A DNA stretch of 64,000 bases from Mycolicibacterium brisbanense (GTDB taxonomy: Bacteria; Actinomycetota; Actinomycetes; Mycobacteriales; Mycobacteriaceae), in the NCBI RefSeq assembly GCF_001570425.1, contig NZ_BCSX01000004.1:84393-148392 (forward strand), given 5' to 3'. Below are positions 19,209 through 27,137 of the stretch, in pieces. Below the pieces are notes generated by a model. It was not told the DNA's origin, made no database searches, and saw nothing but the letters and a program-made list of their open reading frames with translations. Numbering within the stretch: position 1 is the stretch's first letter; each line of letters starts with the position of its first letter. The position numbers and the translations under genes are program-made.

Positions 19209-19359
19209 CCTCCGCCACGCGCGCCTCGATTACCGCGACAGTCCGGCCGTGCTGGCCGGGCTGGACGCGTATGTCGAGCGGCTGAAGCAAGAGTGCTGAC
19301 CGGCGTGGGACCAGTCCGGGTAGTCCCACGATTGGAGCCTGAGCGCCGTCGCGGGCCAC

Positions 19360-19365
19360 TAGGCT
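19360..19365 (+). promoter_or_regulatory. -10 box for leaderless isochorismatase-like gene
   Basis: TAGGCT, 7 nt before ATG 19373, no Shine-Dalgarno. The 164-nt gap before it otherwise shows only the frame remnant listed in the findings. Confidence 0.5.
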
Positions 19366-19372
19366 CATCGAG

Positions 19373-19969
19373 ATGACCCGCCCCACTCTGCGCGAACTTG
19401 CCAGCTTGCCCGTCGAACCCGTGCGCCTCGCCGACTCCGCCCTGGTCCTCATCGACTGCCAGAAGACCTACACACAAGGGGTCATGGAGCTCGAAGGCGT
19501 CCAGGCCGCGCTCGACGAGACTGCGGAACTGCTCGAACGCGCCCGCACCGCTGGTATTCCGATCATCCACATCCAGCACTCGGACGGTCCTGGCTCGTTG
19601 TACGACATCGAGGGGGAGAGTGGCGCGATCGTCGATGCGGTGGCACCACGCGGCGATGAGCCCGTGGTGGTCAAGCAGTTCCCGAACTCGTTCGTGCAGA
19701 CCGACCTCGACGAGCGGCTCAAGGCCGTCGGCGCGTCGAACCTGGTGCTCGCCGGCTTCATGACTCACATGTGTGTGAACTCCACGGCCCGCGGTGCTTT
19801 CAGCCTCGGCTATGCGCCGACGGTGGTCGCCGCCGCGACCGCAACCCGCAGCCTGGCGGGCCCGGACGGTCAGGCGGTACCGGCGGCGGCGTTGCAGGCG
19901 GCAAGCCTCGCGGGCCTCGCTGATCTGGTGGCCGTCGTGGTGCCGGGCACCGCAGACATCCCCGACTAG
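19373..19969 (+). CDS. Isochorismatase-family cysteine hydrolase
   Basis: 198-residue cytoplasmic hydrolase with the catalytic triad of the family: Asp in L-I-D-C-Q-K, Lys in V-V-V-K-Q-F-P-N-S-F, and Cys in M-T-H-M-C-V-N-S-T-A-R. The cis-peptide motif G-F-M-T-H-M precedes the Cys as usual. Members hydrolyse isochorismate, nicotinamide or small amides; the sequence does not tell which. The next gene starts 6 nt after the stop, so the two are probably cotranscribed. Confidence 0.9.
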   Translation: MTRPTLRELASLPVEPVRLADSALVLIDCQKTYTQGVMELEGVQAALDETAELLERARTAGIPIIHIQHSDGPGSLYDIEGESGAIVDAVAPRGDEPVVVKQFPNSFVQTDLDERLKAVGASNLVLAGFMTHMCVNSTARGAFSLGYAPTVVAAATATRSLAGPDGQAVPAAALQAASLAGLADLVAVVVPGTADIPD

Positions 19970-19975
19970 CCCGCC

Positions 19976-20641
19976 ATGACGCACCCCGACACCCGGGTGA
20001 CGCGGCTCGCCGAGCTGCAGAGCACCTCCCGCAGCCGGCTCGACCAACTGCTCGACAGCACGCCGCTGGCCACTGTCGCACTCGTGCGCGACGGTCATCC
20101 CGTGGTGTTCCCGATCGGATTCGCCCGTATTGGGGACGATCTGGTCATCCACGGTTCGACCGGCTCACCGTGGATGCGGGCGTTGGCCGACGGGGCGCCG
20201 GTCGCGGTGTCGGTCACCGCACTGGACGGCGTGACGGTGGCGCGCAGTGCGTTCGAATCGTCGTTTGCCTATCGCAGTGCGGTGGTGTTCGGGACGTTCG
20301 AGCGCGTCGCCGACGCGGACAAGACCGGTTACCTGCAGATCTTGACCGATACGTTTGTGCCGGGCCGCGTCGCCGAACTGCGGGACAGCACCGCCAAGGA
20401 ACTGGCGGCGACGCTGGCGTTGCGGCTGCCCATCGGCGTCGACAACTGGTCGTTGAAGATCAGCGACGGCTGGCCGGAAGACCCGCCTGAGGACGTCGCC
20501 GCCGGAGCCTGGGCCGGGGTGGTGCCGTTGACGACGCAGTACGGGCCGCCGCAAACCGCCCCGGACGTCGCTCCGGGCACACCGGTGCCGCCCTCGGTAC
20601 GCGCCATGACGGGTGCCCTGCGCAACACCGCCCCGCGGTAG
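19976..20641 (+). CDS. Pyridoxamine 5'-phosphate oxidase-like flavin-binding protein
   Basis: 221-residue protein of the PNPOx-like split-barrel family (flavin-nucleotide-binding type). The N-terminal part has the usual [19 protein letters not shown] strand pair and I-H-G-S-T-G-S-P-W, a typical FMN phosphate contact. A C-terminal Pro-rich tail (about 190-221) is less conserved. Likely binds FMN or F420 and reduces a small molecule; substrate unknown. It follows the isochorismatase-like gene closely and precedes the Rrf2 regulator by 19 nt. Confidence 0.82.
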   Translation: MTHPDTRVTRLAELQSTSRSRLDQLLDSTPLATVALVRDGHPVVFPIGFARIGDDLVIHGSTGSPWMRALADGAPVAVSVTALDGVTVARSAFESSFAYRSAVVFGTFERVADADKTGYLQILTDTFVPGRVAELRDSTAKELAATLALRLPIGVDNWSLKISDGWPEDPPEDVAAGAWAGVVPLTTQYGPPQTAPDVAPGTPVPPSVRAMTGALRNTAPR

Positions 20642-20660
20642 CGCTGGCAGAATCCACACC

Positions 20661-21131
20661 ATGCGGATGTCGGCGAAGGCGGAGTACGCCGTCCGCGCCA
20701 TGGTCGAACTGGCCACTGTCGGCGAGGGCGACCTGGTCAAAACCGATGATCTGGCCAAGGCGCAGGGCATCCCGGCGCAGTTCCTGGTCGACATCCTGTC
20801 CGATTTGCGAACCGACCGCCTGGTTCGCAGCCACCGCGGCCGCGACGGTGGCTACGAGCTGGCCCGCCCGGCCGACGCGATCAGCATCGCCGACGTGTTG
20901 CGCTGTATCGACGGCCCGCTCGCCAGCGTCCGCGACATCGGGTTGGGCGATCTGCCCTACTCGGGTCCGACCGCCGCGCTCACCGACGTGTGGCGGGCGC
21001 TGCGGGCCAGTATGCGATCGGTGCTGGAGGAGACCAGCCTGGCGGATGTGGCCAGCGGCGCGCTGCCGGACCACGTTGCGAAGCTGGCGGGCGCCTACCT
21101 CAGTCAAGAGGCGCAGCGGGGTCACGGTTAG
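20661..21131 (+). CDS. Rrf2-family transcriptional regulator (Rv1287-like)
   Basis: 156-residue winged-helix regulator starting [15 protein letters not shown], nearly identical there to M. tuberculosis Rv1287 as I remember it. The recognition helix and wing region are [17 protein letters not shown]. The domain that carries three Fe-S cysteines in IscR/NsrR has only one Cys (V-L-R-C-I-D-G-P-L), so cluster sensing like IscR is unlikely. CAGAAT 7 nt before the ATG may be a weak leaderless -10. In M. tuberculosis it directly follows cysNC, so a role in sulfur control is plausible. Confidence 0.93.
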   Translation: MRMSAKAEYAVRAMVELATVGEGDLVKTDDLAKAQGIPAQFLVDILSDLRTDRLVRSHRGRDGGYELARPADAISIADVLRCIDGPLASVRDIGLGDLPYSGPTAALTDVWRALRASMRSVLEETSLADVASGALPDHVAKLAGAYLSQEAQRGHG

Positions 21132-21139
21132 GCGAGGAC

Positions 21140-21523
21140 TCAGCCGCCGTACGGCCGGGTGATGATCTCCAGGTAATGCCCGGAGGGATCCTGGAAGTAC
21201 ACCCCGCGGCCGCCGTCGTTGTGGTTGATCTCGCCCGGCCGCGCGGCCCGCGGATCGGCCCAGTGCTGCAGCCCGCGTTCCCGGATGCGGCCGTAGATCG
21301 CGTCGAACTCGTCCTCGGAGACCAGGAAGGCGTAGTGCTGCGGCCGAATGTCCTCATCCGGGCCCACCTGGGCGTAGTCGAGGCTCACGCCGTGGTTGAG
21401 CGTCACGGCCAGGAAGTGGCCGAATTCTTTGGCGCTGGGCAGACCGAACAGGTCGGTGAGGAAGGTCGCCGACTCCTCGCGGTCCTTGGCGGCAACGATG
21501 GTGTGGTTGAAGGTGATGGCCAT
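21140..21523 (-). CDS. VOC-family (glyoxalase/dioxygenase fold) protein
   Basis: 127-residue single-domain VOC protein starting M-A-I-T-F-N-H-T-I-V-A-A. The first metal ligand is H7, and the second half has G-V-Y-F-Q-D-P-S-G-H-Y-L-E-I-I-T, the standard Glu-bearing end motif. Such proteins include glyoxalase I, fosfomycin-modifying enzymes and ring-cleavage dioxygenases; the function is not identifiable. The ATG at 21523 was chosen because upstream residues do not fit the fold. Convergent with the Rrf2 gene, 8 nt apart. Confidence 0.87.
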   Translation of the reverse strand: MAITFNHTIVAAKDREESATFLTDLFGLPSAKEFGHFLAVTLNHGVSLDYAQVGPDEDIRPQHYAFLVSEDEFDAIYGRIRERGLQHWADPRAARPGEINHNDGGRGVYFQDPSGHYLEIITRPYGG

Positions 21524-21572
21524 GTAGATCCAGTAAACCCCTGCGCCGATACGGGCGGCAACGGTGCAGGAT

Positions 21573-22103
21573 ATGGGGATGGCCGAGGTACCGACACTGA
21601 CCGGGCCGCGGGTGCGGCTACGGGCTCCCGCGGTCACCGACGCCGACGCGATGTTCACGCGCATCGCCGCCGACCCTGAGGTGACGCGCTACCTCGCCTG
21701 GCGTCCGCATCCCGATGTGGCCGAGACCCGGCGCGTGATCACGTCGTTGTTCAACGCGGGCAACGAGATAACGCGTCTCATCGAGGTCGGCGGCGAAGTC
21801 GTCGGCCTGTGCGCCCGCCGCTACCGGCAGCCCCATGAGGTCGAGCTGGGGTACTGCCTGGCGCGGGACTGGTGGGGGAGGGGACTGATGTCCGAGGCGG
21901 TCGCGGTGCTGCTGGACGAGATCGTGCGCGATACCGCGGTGTATCGGGTGTCGGCGTTCTGCCACGTCGACAATGCCGCGTCAGCCGGCGTGCTGCGCCG
22001 GTGTGGTCTGACGCGCGAGGGCCGGCTGGTCCGCTACTCGATGTTCCCGAACATCAGCGAGCAACCACAGGACGTGCTGATGTTCGGAAAAGCGTTGCGG
22101 TAG
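21573..22103 (+). CDS. GNAT acetyltransferase, RimJ/RimL type
   Basis: About 176 residues. The GNAT core shows L-R-A-P-A-V-T-D-A-D-A-M-F at the N-terminus, V-E-L-G-Y-C-L-A-R-D-W-W-G-R-G-L-M (acetyl-CoA pyrophosphate loop) and H-V-D-N-A-A-S-A-G-V-L-R-R-C-G, typical of the RimJ/RimL branch that acetylates protein N-termini or small amines. Starts at GTG 21564, ATG 21573 and ATG 21579 are in frame; ATG 21573 is a compromise. Divergent from the VOC gene, only about 50 nt apart. Confidence 0.87.
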   Translation: MGMAEVPTLTGPRVRLRAPAVTDADAMFTRIAADPEVTRYLAWRPHPDVAETRRVITSLFNAGNEITRLIEVGGEVVGLCARRYRQPHEVELGYCLARDWWGRGLMSEAVAVLLDEIVRDTAVYRVSAFCHVDNAASAGVLRRCGLTREGRLVRYSMFPNISEQPQDVLMFGKALR

Positions 22104-22122
22104 CGGACCATCCGCGGGTGTC

Positions 22123-23007
22123 TCACCGATTGCGCAGTGAGAGCTGCTGCACCACCACGTCGCCGTTGGACGAGCGAGCGGTGATCTGGGCGACCGCGGC
22201 TTCCGGGCTGTTGGTTTCGGGCACCTGCACATCGGTCGAACCGTTGGACTGTGCCCGGACCAGATACGGCCCGCGTTCGGGCAGCCCGATCGCGACATTG
22301 CCGTTGCGGGTGGTGGCCTCGACGCTGCGCGGGGCGGTGTCGCGGAAGTCCACGGCGATATCGCCGTCAGACGTGCCGGCGACGAACTGCTCGCTCACCG
22401 CGATCGGGTCGCGGGTGATGACCTCGCCGTCCACGGTGTGCACCTCGATCCGCCGTGCACCGCCGAGCAACACGATCTCGCCGTCATTGGTGCGGGCGAT
22501 CAGCTGGTCCAGGTCGGCCTGCGCGATGACGGCACCCAAGTCCTGCTCGGTGCGCACGGTCATCCGGCGCGCCTGATCGGGCGGCAGCGCGACGGTGATC
22601 TCGCCGCCGCGGGCCCATTCCAGCATCGGACCGGGGTTGCCGGCGATGGTGAGGCGCGTTTCGCCGCCGACGCTGCTCACCAACAGGTGGTGTGCTCCGC
22701 TGTGCGTGGTGTTGAGCAGGCGCAGATCGGCTTTGGGTTCGCGGGTTTCGCGGTCGGCGGTGATGCGGATCGCGACGGGGATACGCGCGGTGTCGACCAC
22801 CAGGGTGCGCATGGCCGAAGGCAATGCCTGGCTGTCGGTGATGACCCGCAGCGCGCTGACCCCCCACGCGGTCACGCCCAGCGCCGCCACGGTCGTGGCG
22901 ACCACCAGTGCTGCGATGGCGATCAAGGTCAGGCGAAAGGCGGTGCGCCCGCCCGGGGACAGCTGCGGCGGCTGCGCGGCTATCGGTGGAGGCATGAGGG
23001 TCTGCAC
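22123..23007 (-). CDS. Membrane-anchored DUF4097-like beta-repeat protein
   Basis: 294 residues: short cytoplasmic N-terminus, one membrane span (about 25-50), then an extracytoplasmic beta-rich region. The repeat signature is visible as T-N-D-G-E-I-V-L, T-V-D-G-E-V-I, T-S-D-G-D-I-A-V, T-R-N-G-N-V-A-I and S-S-N-G-D-V-V-V, as in DUF4097 or bactofilin-like right-handed repeats. It is the last gene after a NarL-type regulator and kinase; such proteins are often linked to Lia-like envelope stress systems. GTG start with GGAAGGA about 8 nt upstream. Function not known. Confidence 0.8.
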   Translation of the reverse strand: MQTLMPPPIAAQPPQLSPGGRTAFRLTLIAIAALVVATTVAALGVTAWGVSALRVITDSQALPSAMRTLVVDTARIPVAIRITADRETREPKADLRLLNTTHSGAHHLLVSSVGGETRLTIAGNPGPMLEWARGGEITVALPPDQARRMTVRTEQDLGAVIAQADLDQLIARTNDGEIVLLGGARRIEVHTVDGEVITRDPIAVSEQFVAGTSDGDIAVDFRDTAPRSVEATTRNGNVAIGLPERGPYLVRAQSNGSTDVQVPETNSPEAAVAQITARSSNGDVVVQQLSLRNR

Positions 23008-23050
23008 GTTGGAAGTCCTTCCCGGGGTGGAGGTTTGAGGAGAACTCGGG

Positions 23051-23695
23051 CTACGACTCGAGATAGCGGAGCACGGCCAGCACGCGGCGGTTCTCGCTCT
23101 CGTCGGGAGCCAGGTCGAGTTTGGTGAAAATCGAGGCGATGTGCTTCTCGGCCGATCCGACCGAGATGTGCAGCGCGGCAGCGATGGCCGAGTTGGTCCT
23201 GCCCTCGGCCATCAGTTGCAGCACGTCGTGTTCGCGGGGAGTCAGTTGGTCCAGCGCACTGCGCCGGTGGGAACGCACCAAGATCTGTGACACCACCTCG
23301 GGATCGAGCACCGTGCCGCCGCCGCCCACCACGGTGACGGCGTCGAGAAACGCCGGCACGTCGGCCACCCGGTCTTTCAGCAGATAGCCGAAACCCTTTG
23401 TGTCCGAGGCGATGAGGTCGGCGGCGTAGCGCTCCTCGACATAGTGGGACAGGACAAGCACCGCGGAGTCGGGGTTCTGCTTGCGTAACAGCGCTGCCGC
23501 GCGGATGCCCTCGTCGGTGAAGGTGGGCGGCATCCGGACGTCGACGATGGCCAGGTCCGGACGCTTGTCGTTGACCAGGCGCAGCAGGTTGGTGGCGTCG
23601 GGTACGCCTGCGACGACCTCATGCCCGGCGTCGGCGAGGATTCGCTCGATACCGGCCCGCAGCAACGCGGAATCCTCGGCGATCACGATGCGCAT
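23051..23695 (-). CDS. NarL/LuxR-family response regulator
   Basis: 214 residues. Receiver domain with acidic residues E7-D8 and phosphoacceptor D52 (L-A-I-V-D-V-R-M-P-P), conserved Lys in Y-L-L-K-D-R-V. C-terminal LuxR helix-turn-helix with L-T-P-R-E-H-D-V-L-Q-L-M-A-E-G-R-T-N-S-A-I-A. The ATG overlaps the upstream kinase by 13 nt, so the two are translationally linked. It probably controls its own operon and envelope genes. Confidence 0.94.
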   Translation of the reverse strand: MRIVIAEDSALLRAGIERILADAGHEVVAGVPDATNLLRLVNDKRPDLAIVDVRMPPTFTDEGIRAAALLRKQNPDSAVLVLSHYVEERYAADLIASDTKGFGYLLKDRVADVPAFLDAVTVVGGGGTVLDPEVVSQILVRSHRRSALDQLTPREHDVLQLMAEGRTNSAIAAALHISVGSAEKHIASIFTKLDLAPDESENRRVLAVLRYLES

Positions 23696-24990
23696 GGCAG
23701 CACCGCCGTGACGATCGTCGGTCCGGTGACCGGGCTGGACACCCCGAACGATCCACCGGCCGCCCGCACCCGTTCATCCAGACCCCGTAGGCCCGTGGCG
23801 TTCTCGTCGGTGCCGATCACCGCGCCGCCCGCACCGTCATCGAACACCGACACGTGCAGCACATTCGCCGACGGGTCCCACCGCACCGTGACCACGGCCT
23901 GGGTTGCGTTGGCGTGTTTGGCGATGTTGGTCAGCGCCTCGGCGACGACGAAGTACGCCACAGATTCCACTTCGTCGGGCAGCCGCTGCGGCAGTTCGAC
24001 GTGCAATGTCGTTGGCACACCCGAGGTTTCGGCCCGCTGCACCACCGACGATAGGGCGGCGTCCAGCCCGCGGTCGGCCAGGATGGTCGGTGCGATGCCG
24101 CGCACCACGTTGCGCAACTCCACCAGGGCGCTCTTGGCGTCATCGTGCGCTTCTGAGATCAGGGCCTTTGCGGCGGGCAGATCGCTGTCCAGCTTGGTCT
24201 GGGCCAAGCCGATCGTCATCGCCAGGGACACCAGCCGCGGTTGCACACTGTCGTGCAGATCGCGTTCGATACGGTGCCTTTCGGTCTGGGCCGAGGACAC
24301 CGCGCCTTCCCGCGCGTCGGCCAGCGCACTGACCTGATACTGCAACGCCGCGGTGGGCGAGGGCGACAACAGCCACCGGTCGATCGCGGCGTCCAGTGCC
24401 GGCGCGAAAACCAGCACCGCGACCGCGACGGTGAACGCGATGATGGCCAGCAGCCATGCGATCGGTGGCGAGATGAACACCAGGCCGGCCTTGTCGTCAC
24501 TGTGCCGGATGGCGATCGAGGCGGCCGGGCCCAGGAATGCGAAGGCCAGCAGTCCGAAGGCCAGGCCGGTGGCGAGCAGGTCGTAGGTCATCCGCAGGAA
24601 ATGCTGCGCCACGGCCTTCCAGAACCGCGTGCCACTGATGTCCAGCCACAGTTGATGCGCCCAACCCTGCAATCCGGTGTAGGGGGAGAGCCGTCGCGGT
24701 GGAACACCGATGCGCAGGCCGAAAACCGCCTCACTGCGGGCGCGTTCCACCCATTCGACCCCGCGCATCAGGTAGACGAACACCACCGTTGCGAGCACGA
24801 AGCCGACCAGCGACGGGATCGACGATATGCCGATGACCATGATCGACAACGGAATCCAGCACCACACCAGTGCTACCGCGGCGCCGGTGATCATCGATGC
24901 CGTCGGTGTCACACCGATGTTGCGCGGTAGTGTGCGGGGCCGGGCGGGTGCGGGAACGACGGGTGGGCCCGTTTCGCTGATTGCGACCAT
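23683..24990 (-). CDS. NarL-type sensor histidine kinase
   Basis: 435-residue membrane kinase. Two N-terminal spans (about 35-75) and two more (about 135-195) enclose a cytoplasmic-looking sensor region with G-L-Q-G-W-A-H-Q-L-W-L-D-I, resembling the sensor domain of actinobacterial LiaS-type kinases. HisKA_3 follows with H246 in R-D-L-H-D-S-V-Q, and an HATPase domain with A-L-T-N-I-A-K-H-A-N and D-D-G-A-G-G. Leaderless -10 TAGGTT lies 6 nt upstream of the ATG. First gene of a kinase-regulator-DUF4097 operon. Confidence 0.92.
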   Translation of the reverse strand: MVAISETGPPVVPAPARPRTLPRNIGVTPTASMITGAAVALVWCWIPLSIMVIGISSIPSLVGFVLATVVFVYLMRGVEWVERARSEAVFGLRIGVPPRRLSPYTGLQGWAHQLWLDISGTRFWKAVAQHFLRMTYDLLATGLAFGLLAFAFLGPAASIAIRHSDDKAGLVFISPPIAWLLAIIAFTVAVAVLVFAPALDAAIDRWLLSPSPTAALQYQVSALADAREGAVSSAQTERHRIERDLHDSVQPRLVSLAMTIGLAQTKLDSDLPAAKALISEAHDDAKSALVELRNVVRGIAPTILADRGLDAALSSVVQRAETSGVPTTLHVELPQRLPDEVESVAYFVVAEALTNIAKHANATQAVVTVRWDPSANVLHVSVFDDGAGGAVIGTDENATGLRGLDERVRAAGGSFGVSSPVTGPTIVTAVLPCAS

Positions 24991-24996
24991 GCGTTC

Positions 24997-25002
24997 AACC
25001 TA
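24997..25002 (-). promoter_or_regulatory. -10 box of leaderless kinase operon
   Basis: TAGGTT on the minus strand, 6 nt before the kinase ATG at 24990. Divergent from a similar box at 25084-25089. Confidence 0.5.
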
Positions 25003-25083
25003 CGAAGTTGTCGGGCTCGGCGACACAGCGTTTTCCCGCGAACCCCGTGGGGGATATCCCCCGGTCGCACCCGCGCCAAGACG

Positions 25084-25089
25084 TAGGGT
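25084..25089 (+). promoter_or_regulatory. -10 box of leaderless TDT transporter gene
   Basis: TAGGGT, 6 nt before ATG 25096, no Shine-Dalgarno. Confidence 0.5.
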
Positions 25090-25095
25090 GCGGCC

Positions 25096-26238
25096 ATGGC
25101 CACGTCATCTACCCCGGATCAGCCTCGGTCCCGTGTCGAGGTGTTGGGCAACATCGGGCCCAATTGGTTCGCCTCTGTGATGGGAACCGGAATCGTGGCG
25201 ACGGCCGCGGCCACGCTGCCGATCCAGTTCACCGGTTTGCGCGCCTTCGCAGAAGTGGTGTGGATCATCGCCGCGGTGCTGCTGGTCGCTCTTATCGCGT
25301 TGGTCGGCGGGCACTGGTTGCGTCACCCCACAGTGGCCCGCAGTCATGCGCGCAACCCGCAGATGGCGCACTTCTACGGAGCCGCCCCCATGGCGCTGAT
25401 GACGGTGGGCTCCGGCGCCATCCTGGCGGGGCGCGACCTGATCGGCGAGCGGGTCGCGGTCGACGTGTGCTGGGTGCTGTGGACCGCAGGAACGTTGGGC
25501 GGTTTGTTCACCGCGGTCAGCATTCCCTACCTGATGTTCACCCAGCACGATGTCGAGCCCGATGCCGCGTTCGGCGGTTGGCTGATGCCCGTGGTGCCAC
25601 CGATGGTGTCGGCGGCCACCGGCGCTCTGCTGATCCCGCACATGGTCCCCGGCACCGGCCGGGCCACCATGCTCTACGGTTGCTTTGCGATGTTCGGGCT
25701 GTCATTGGTGGCAGCCCTGCTGATCATCTCGATGATCTGGAGCCGGCTCACCCACTACGGCACATCGGGCACGGCGCGGGTACCCACACTGTGGATCGTG
25801 CTCGGACCGGTCGGTCAGTCCATCACGGCCGCCGGGCTGCTCGGCACCAACGCGGCGCTGGCCGTCGACCGCGAGATCTCAGCCGGCTTCGGTGTTTTCA
25901 GCATTCTGTTCGGGGTCCCGATGTGGGGCTTCGCGGTGTTGTGGATCGCGTTGGCGACCGGACTGACCGTGCGTACGTTGCGGCGGGGCATGCCGTTCGC
26001 GCTGACGTGGTGGAGCCTGACATTCCCCGTCGGCACGTTCGTCACGGGAACCACGCAATTGGCGGTCCACACCCATCTTCCGGCATTCAAGGTCGCCGCC
26101 GTGATCGCCTACGCCGGGTTGCTGTTCACGTGGTGTCTGGTCGCGGCGCGCACGACGCGGGGCAGCTTGCGCGGCAACCTGTTCCAGCCGCCACCGGCCA
26201 CCGGTCCGGTCAAAGCGCACAAGGATCCGGTGCGCTGA
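25096..26238 (+). CDS. TDT-family transporter (TehA/Ssu1/SLAC1-like)
   Basis: 380-residue polytopic membrane protein. The first span has the family hallmark G-P-N-W-F-A-S-V-M-G-T-G-I-V-A. About ten hydrophobic segments follow at regular spacing, as in TehA and the SLAC1 anion channel. Family members export sulfite or tellurite, or move malate; bacterial actinomycete versions are usually labelled C4-dicarboxylate/malic acid transporters. Substrate cannot be decided. One base separates its stop from the next ATG, so the LLM oxidoreductase is probably in the same operon. Confidence 0.9.
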   Translation: MATSSTPDQPRSRVEVLGNIGPNWFASVMGTGIVATAAATLPIQFTGLRAFAEVVWIIAAVLLVALIALVGGHWLRHPTVARSHARNPQMAHFYGAAPMALMTVGSGAILAGRDLIGERVAVDVCWVLWTAGTLGGLFTAVSIPYLMFTQHDVEPDAAFGGWLMPVVPPMVSAATGALLIPHMVPGTGRATMLYGCFAMFGLSLVAALLIISMIWSRLTHYGTSGTARVPTLWIVLGPVGQSITAAGLLGTNAALAVDREISAGFGVFSILFGVPMWGFAVLWIALATGLTVRTLRRGMPFALTWWSLTFPVGTFVTGTTQLAVHTHLPAFKVAAVIAYAGLLFTWCLVAARTTRGSLRGNLFQPPPATGPVKAHKDPVR

Positions 26239-26239
26239 C

Positions 26240-27133
26240 ATGCAGATCGGGATGACCATGCCGGTGATGGAACCGGACCTGGATGCCGCCCTGCTCAAGT
26301 CGTGGGCGAAAACCGTGGACGACGGGCCGTTCTCGTCGCTGTGCTGGGGTGAGCGCATCGCGTTCGACAACCCCGACAGCCTCACGCTGCTGGGAGCATT
26401 GTCGGCCTGGACCGACCGCGTGCAGTTGATCACCACCGTCATCGTTCCGCAGTTGCACGATCCGGTGATGTGCGCGAAAGCCCTGGCCACCGGCGATCTG
26501 CTCAGCGGTGGCCGGCTGACCGTGGGCATCGGCATCGGGGGCAGGCACGAGGACTATCACGCGGTAGGTGCGGACCCGACGACCCAGACCATGCGCGGGA
26601 TGGCCGAGCGGGTCGAGATCATGCGTCGGGTGTGGGCCGGTGAGAAGGTCACCGATTCGGTGCTGCCGGTCGGCCCGGCGCCGGTACGGGCAGGTGGGCC
26701 GGCGCTGTTGGTGGGCACCATCGGTCCGAGAACAGTGCGCAGCGCAGCGTCGTGGGCCGACGGACTGGCAGGCATCACAATGGATCTCGATACCACCAAG
26801 CAGAACGAGTTGTTCGATGTCGCCCGCGACTCCTGGGCACAGGCCGGCAAGCCGGTGCCGCATCTGGCGACGTCGTTCTGGTTCGCCGTGGGCTCGGCCG
26901 ACGCCGCGCGCGATCAGGTCCGCAGCCATCTGCGGCGCTATATGAACTGGATCCCAGGCGACTACGTCGATGCGATCGCCCCCACCACCGGCTGGGCCGG
27001 TTCGCAGGACGAGTTGGCGGATACCTTTCGTCGGTTCGCGGCCATCGGTACCGACGAGCTGCATCTGATCCCGACGAGTTCGGATCTCGATCAGGTACGC
27101 AAAGTGGCCGAGGTGGTGGCCGACTTCGCTTGA
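26240..27133 (+). CDS. LLM-class F420- or FMN-dependent oxidoreductase
   Basis: 297-residue TIM-barrel enzyme of the luciferase-like monooxygenase class. It begins M-Q-I-G-M-T-M-P-V-M-E-P, and has L-S-G-G-R-L-T-V-G-I-G-I-G-G-R, the cofactor-binding strand seen in mycobacterial F420-dependent members. The C-terminal domain has D-E-L-H-L-I-P-T-S. Mycobacteria have many such enzymes and this one has no recognisable specific role. Cotranscribed with the TDT transporter; convergent with the MFS gene 4 nt further. Confidence 0.87.
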   Translation: MQIGMTMPVMEPDLDAALLKSWAKTVDDGPFSSLCWGERIAFDNPDSLTLLGALSAWTDRVQLITTVIVPQLHDPVMCAKALATGDLLSGGRLTVGIGIGGRHEDYHAVGADPTTQTMRGMAERVEIMRRVWAGEKVTDSVLPVGPAPVRAGGPALLVGTIGPRTVRSAASWADGLAGITMDLDTTKQNELFDVARDSWAQAGKPVPHLATSFWFAVGSADAARDQVRSHLRRYMNWIPGDYVDAIAPTTGWAGSQDELADTFRRFAAIGTDELHLIPTSSDLDQVRKVAEVVADFA

Positions 27134-27137
27134 GTCT

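Noticed and set aside
20661..21131. IscR-like Fe-S regulator of cysteine genes
   Set aside because: The required cysteines are missing, so only the Rrf2 family assignment is kept.
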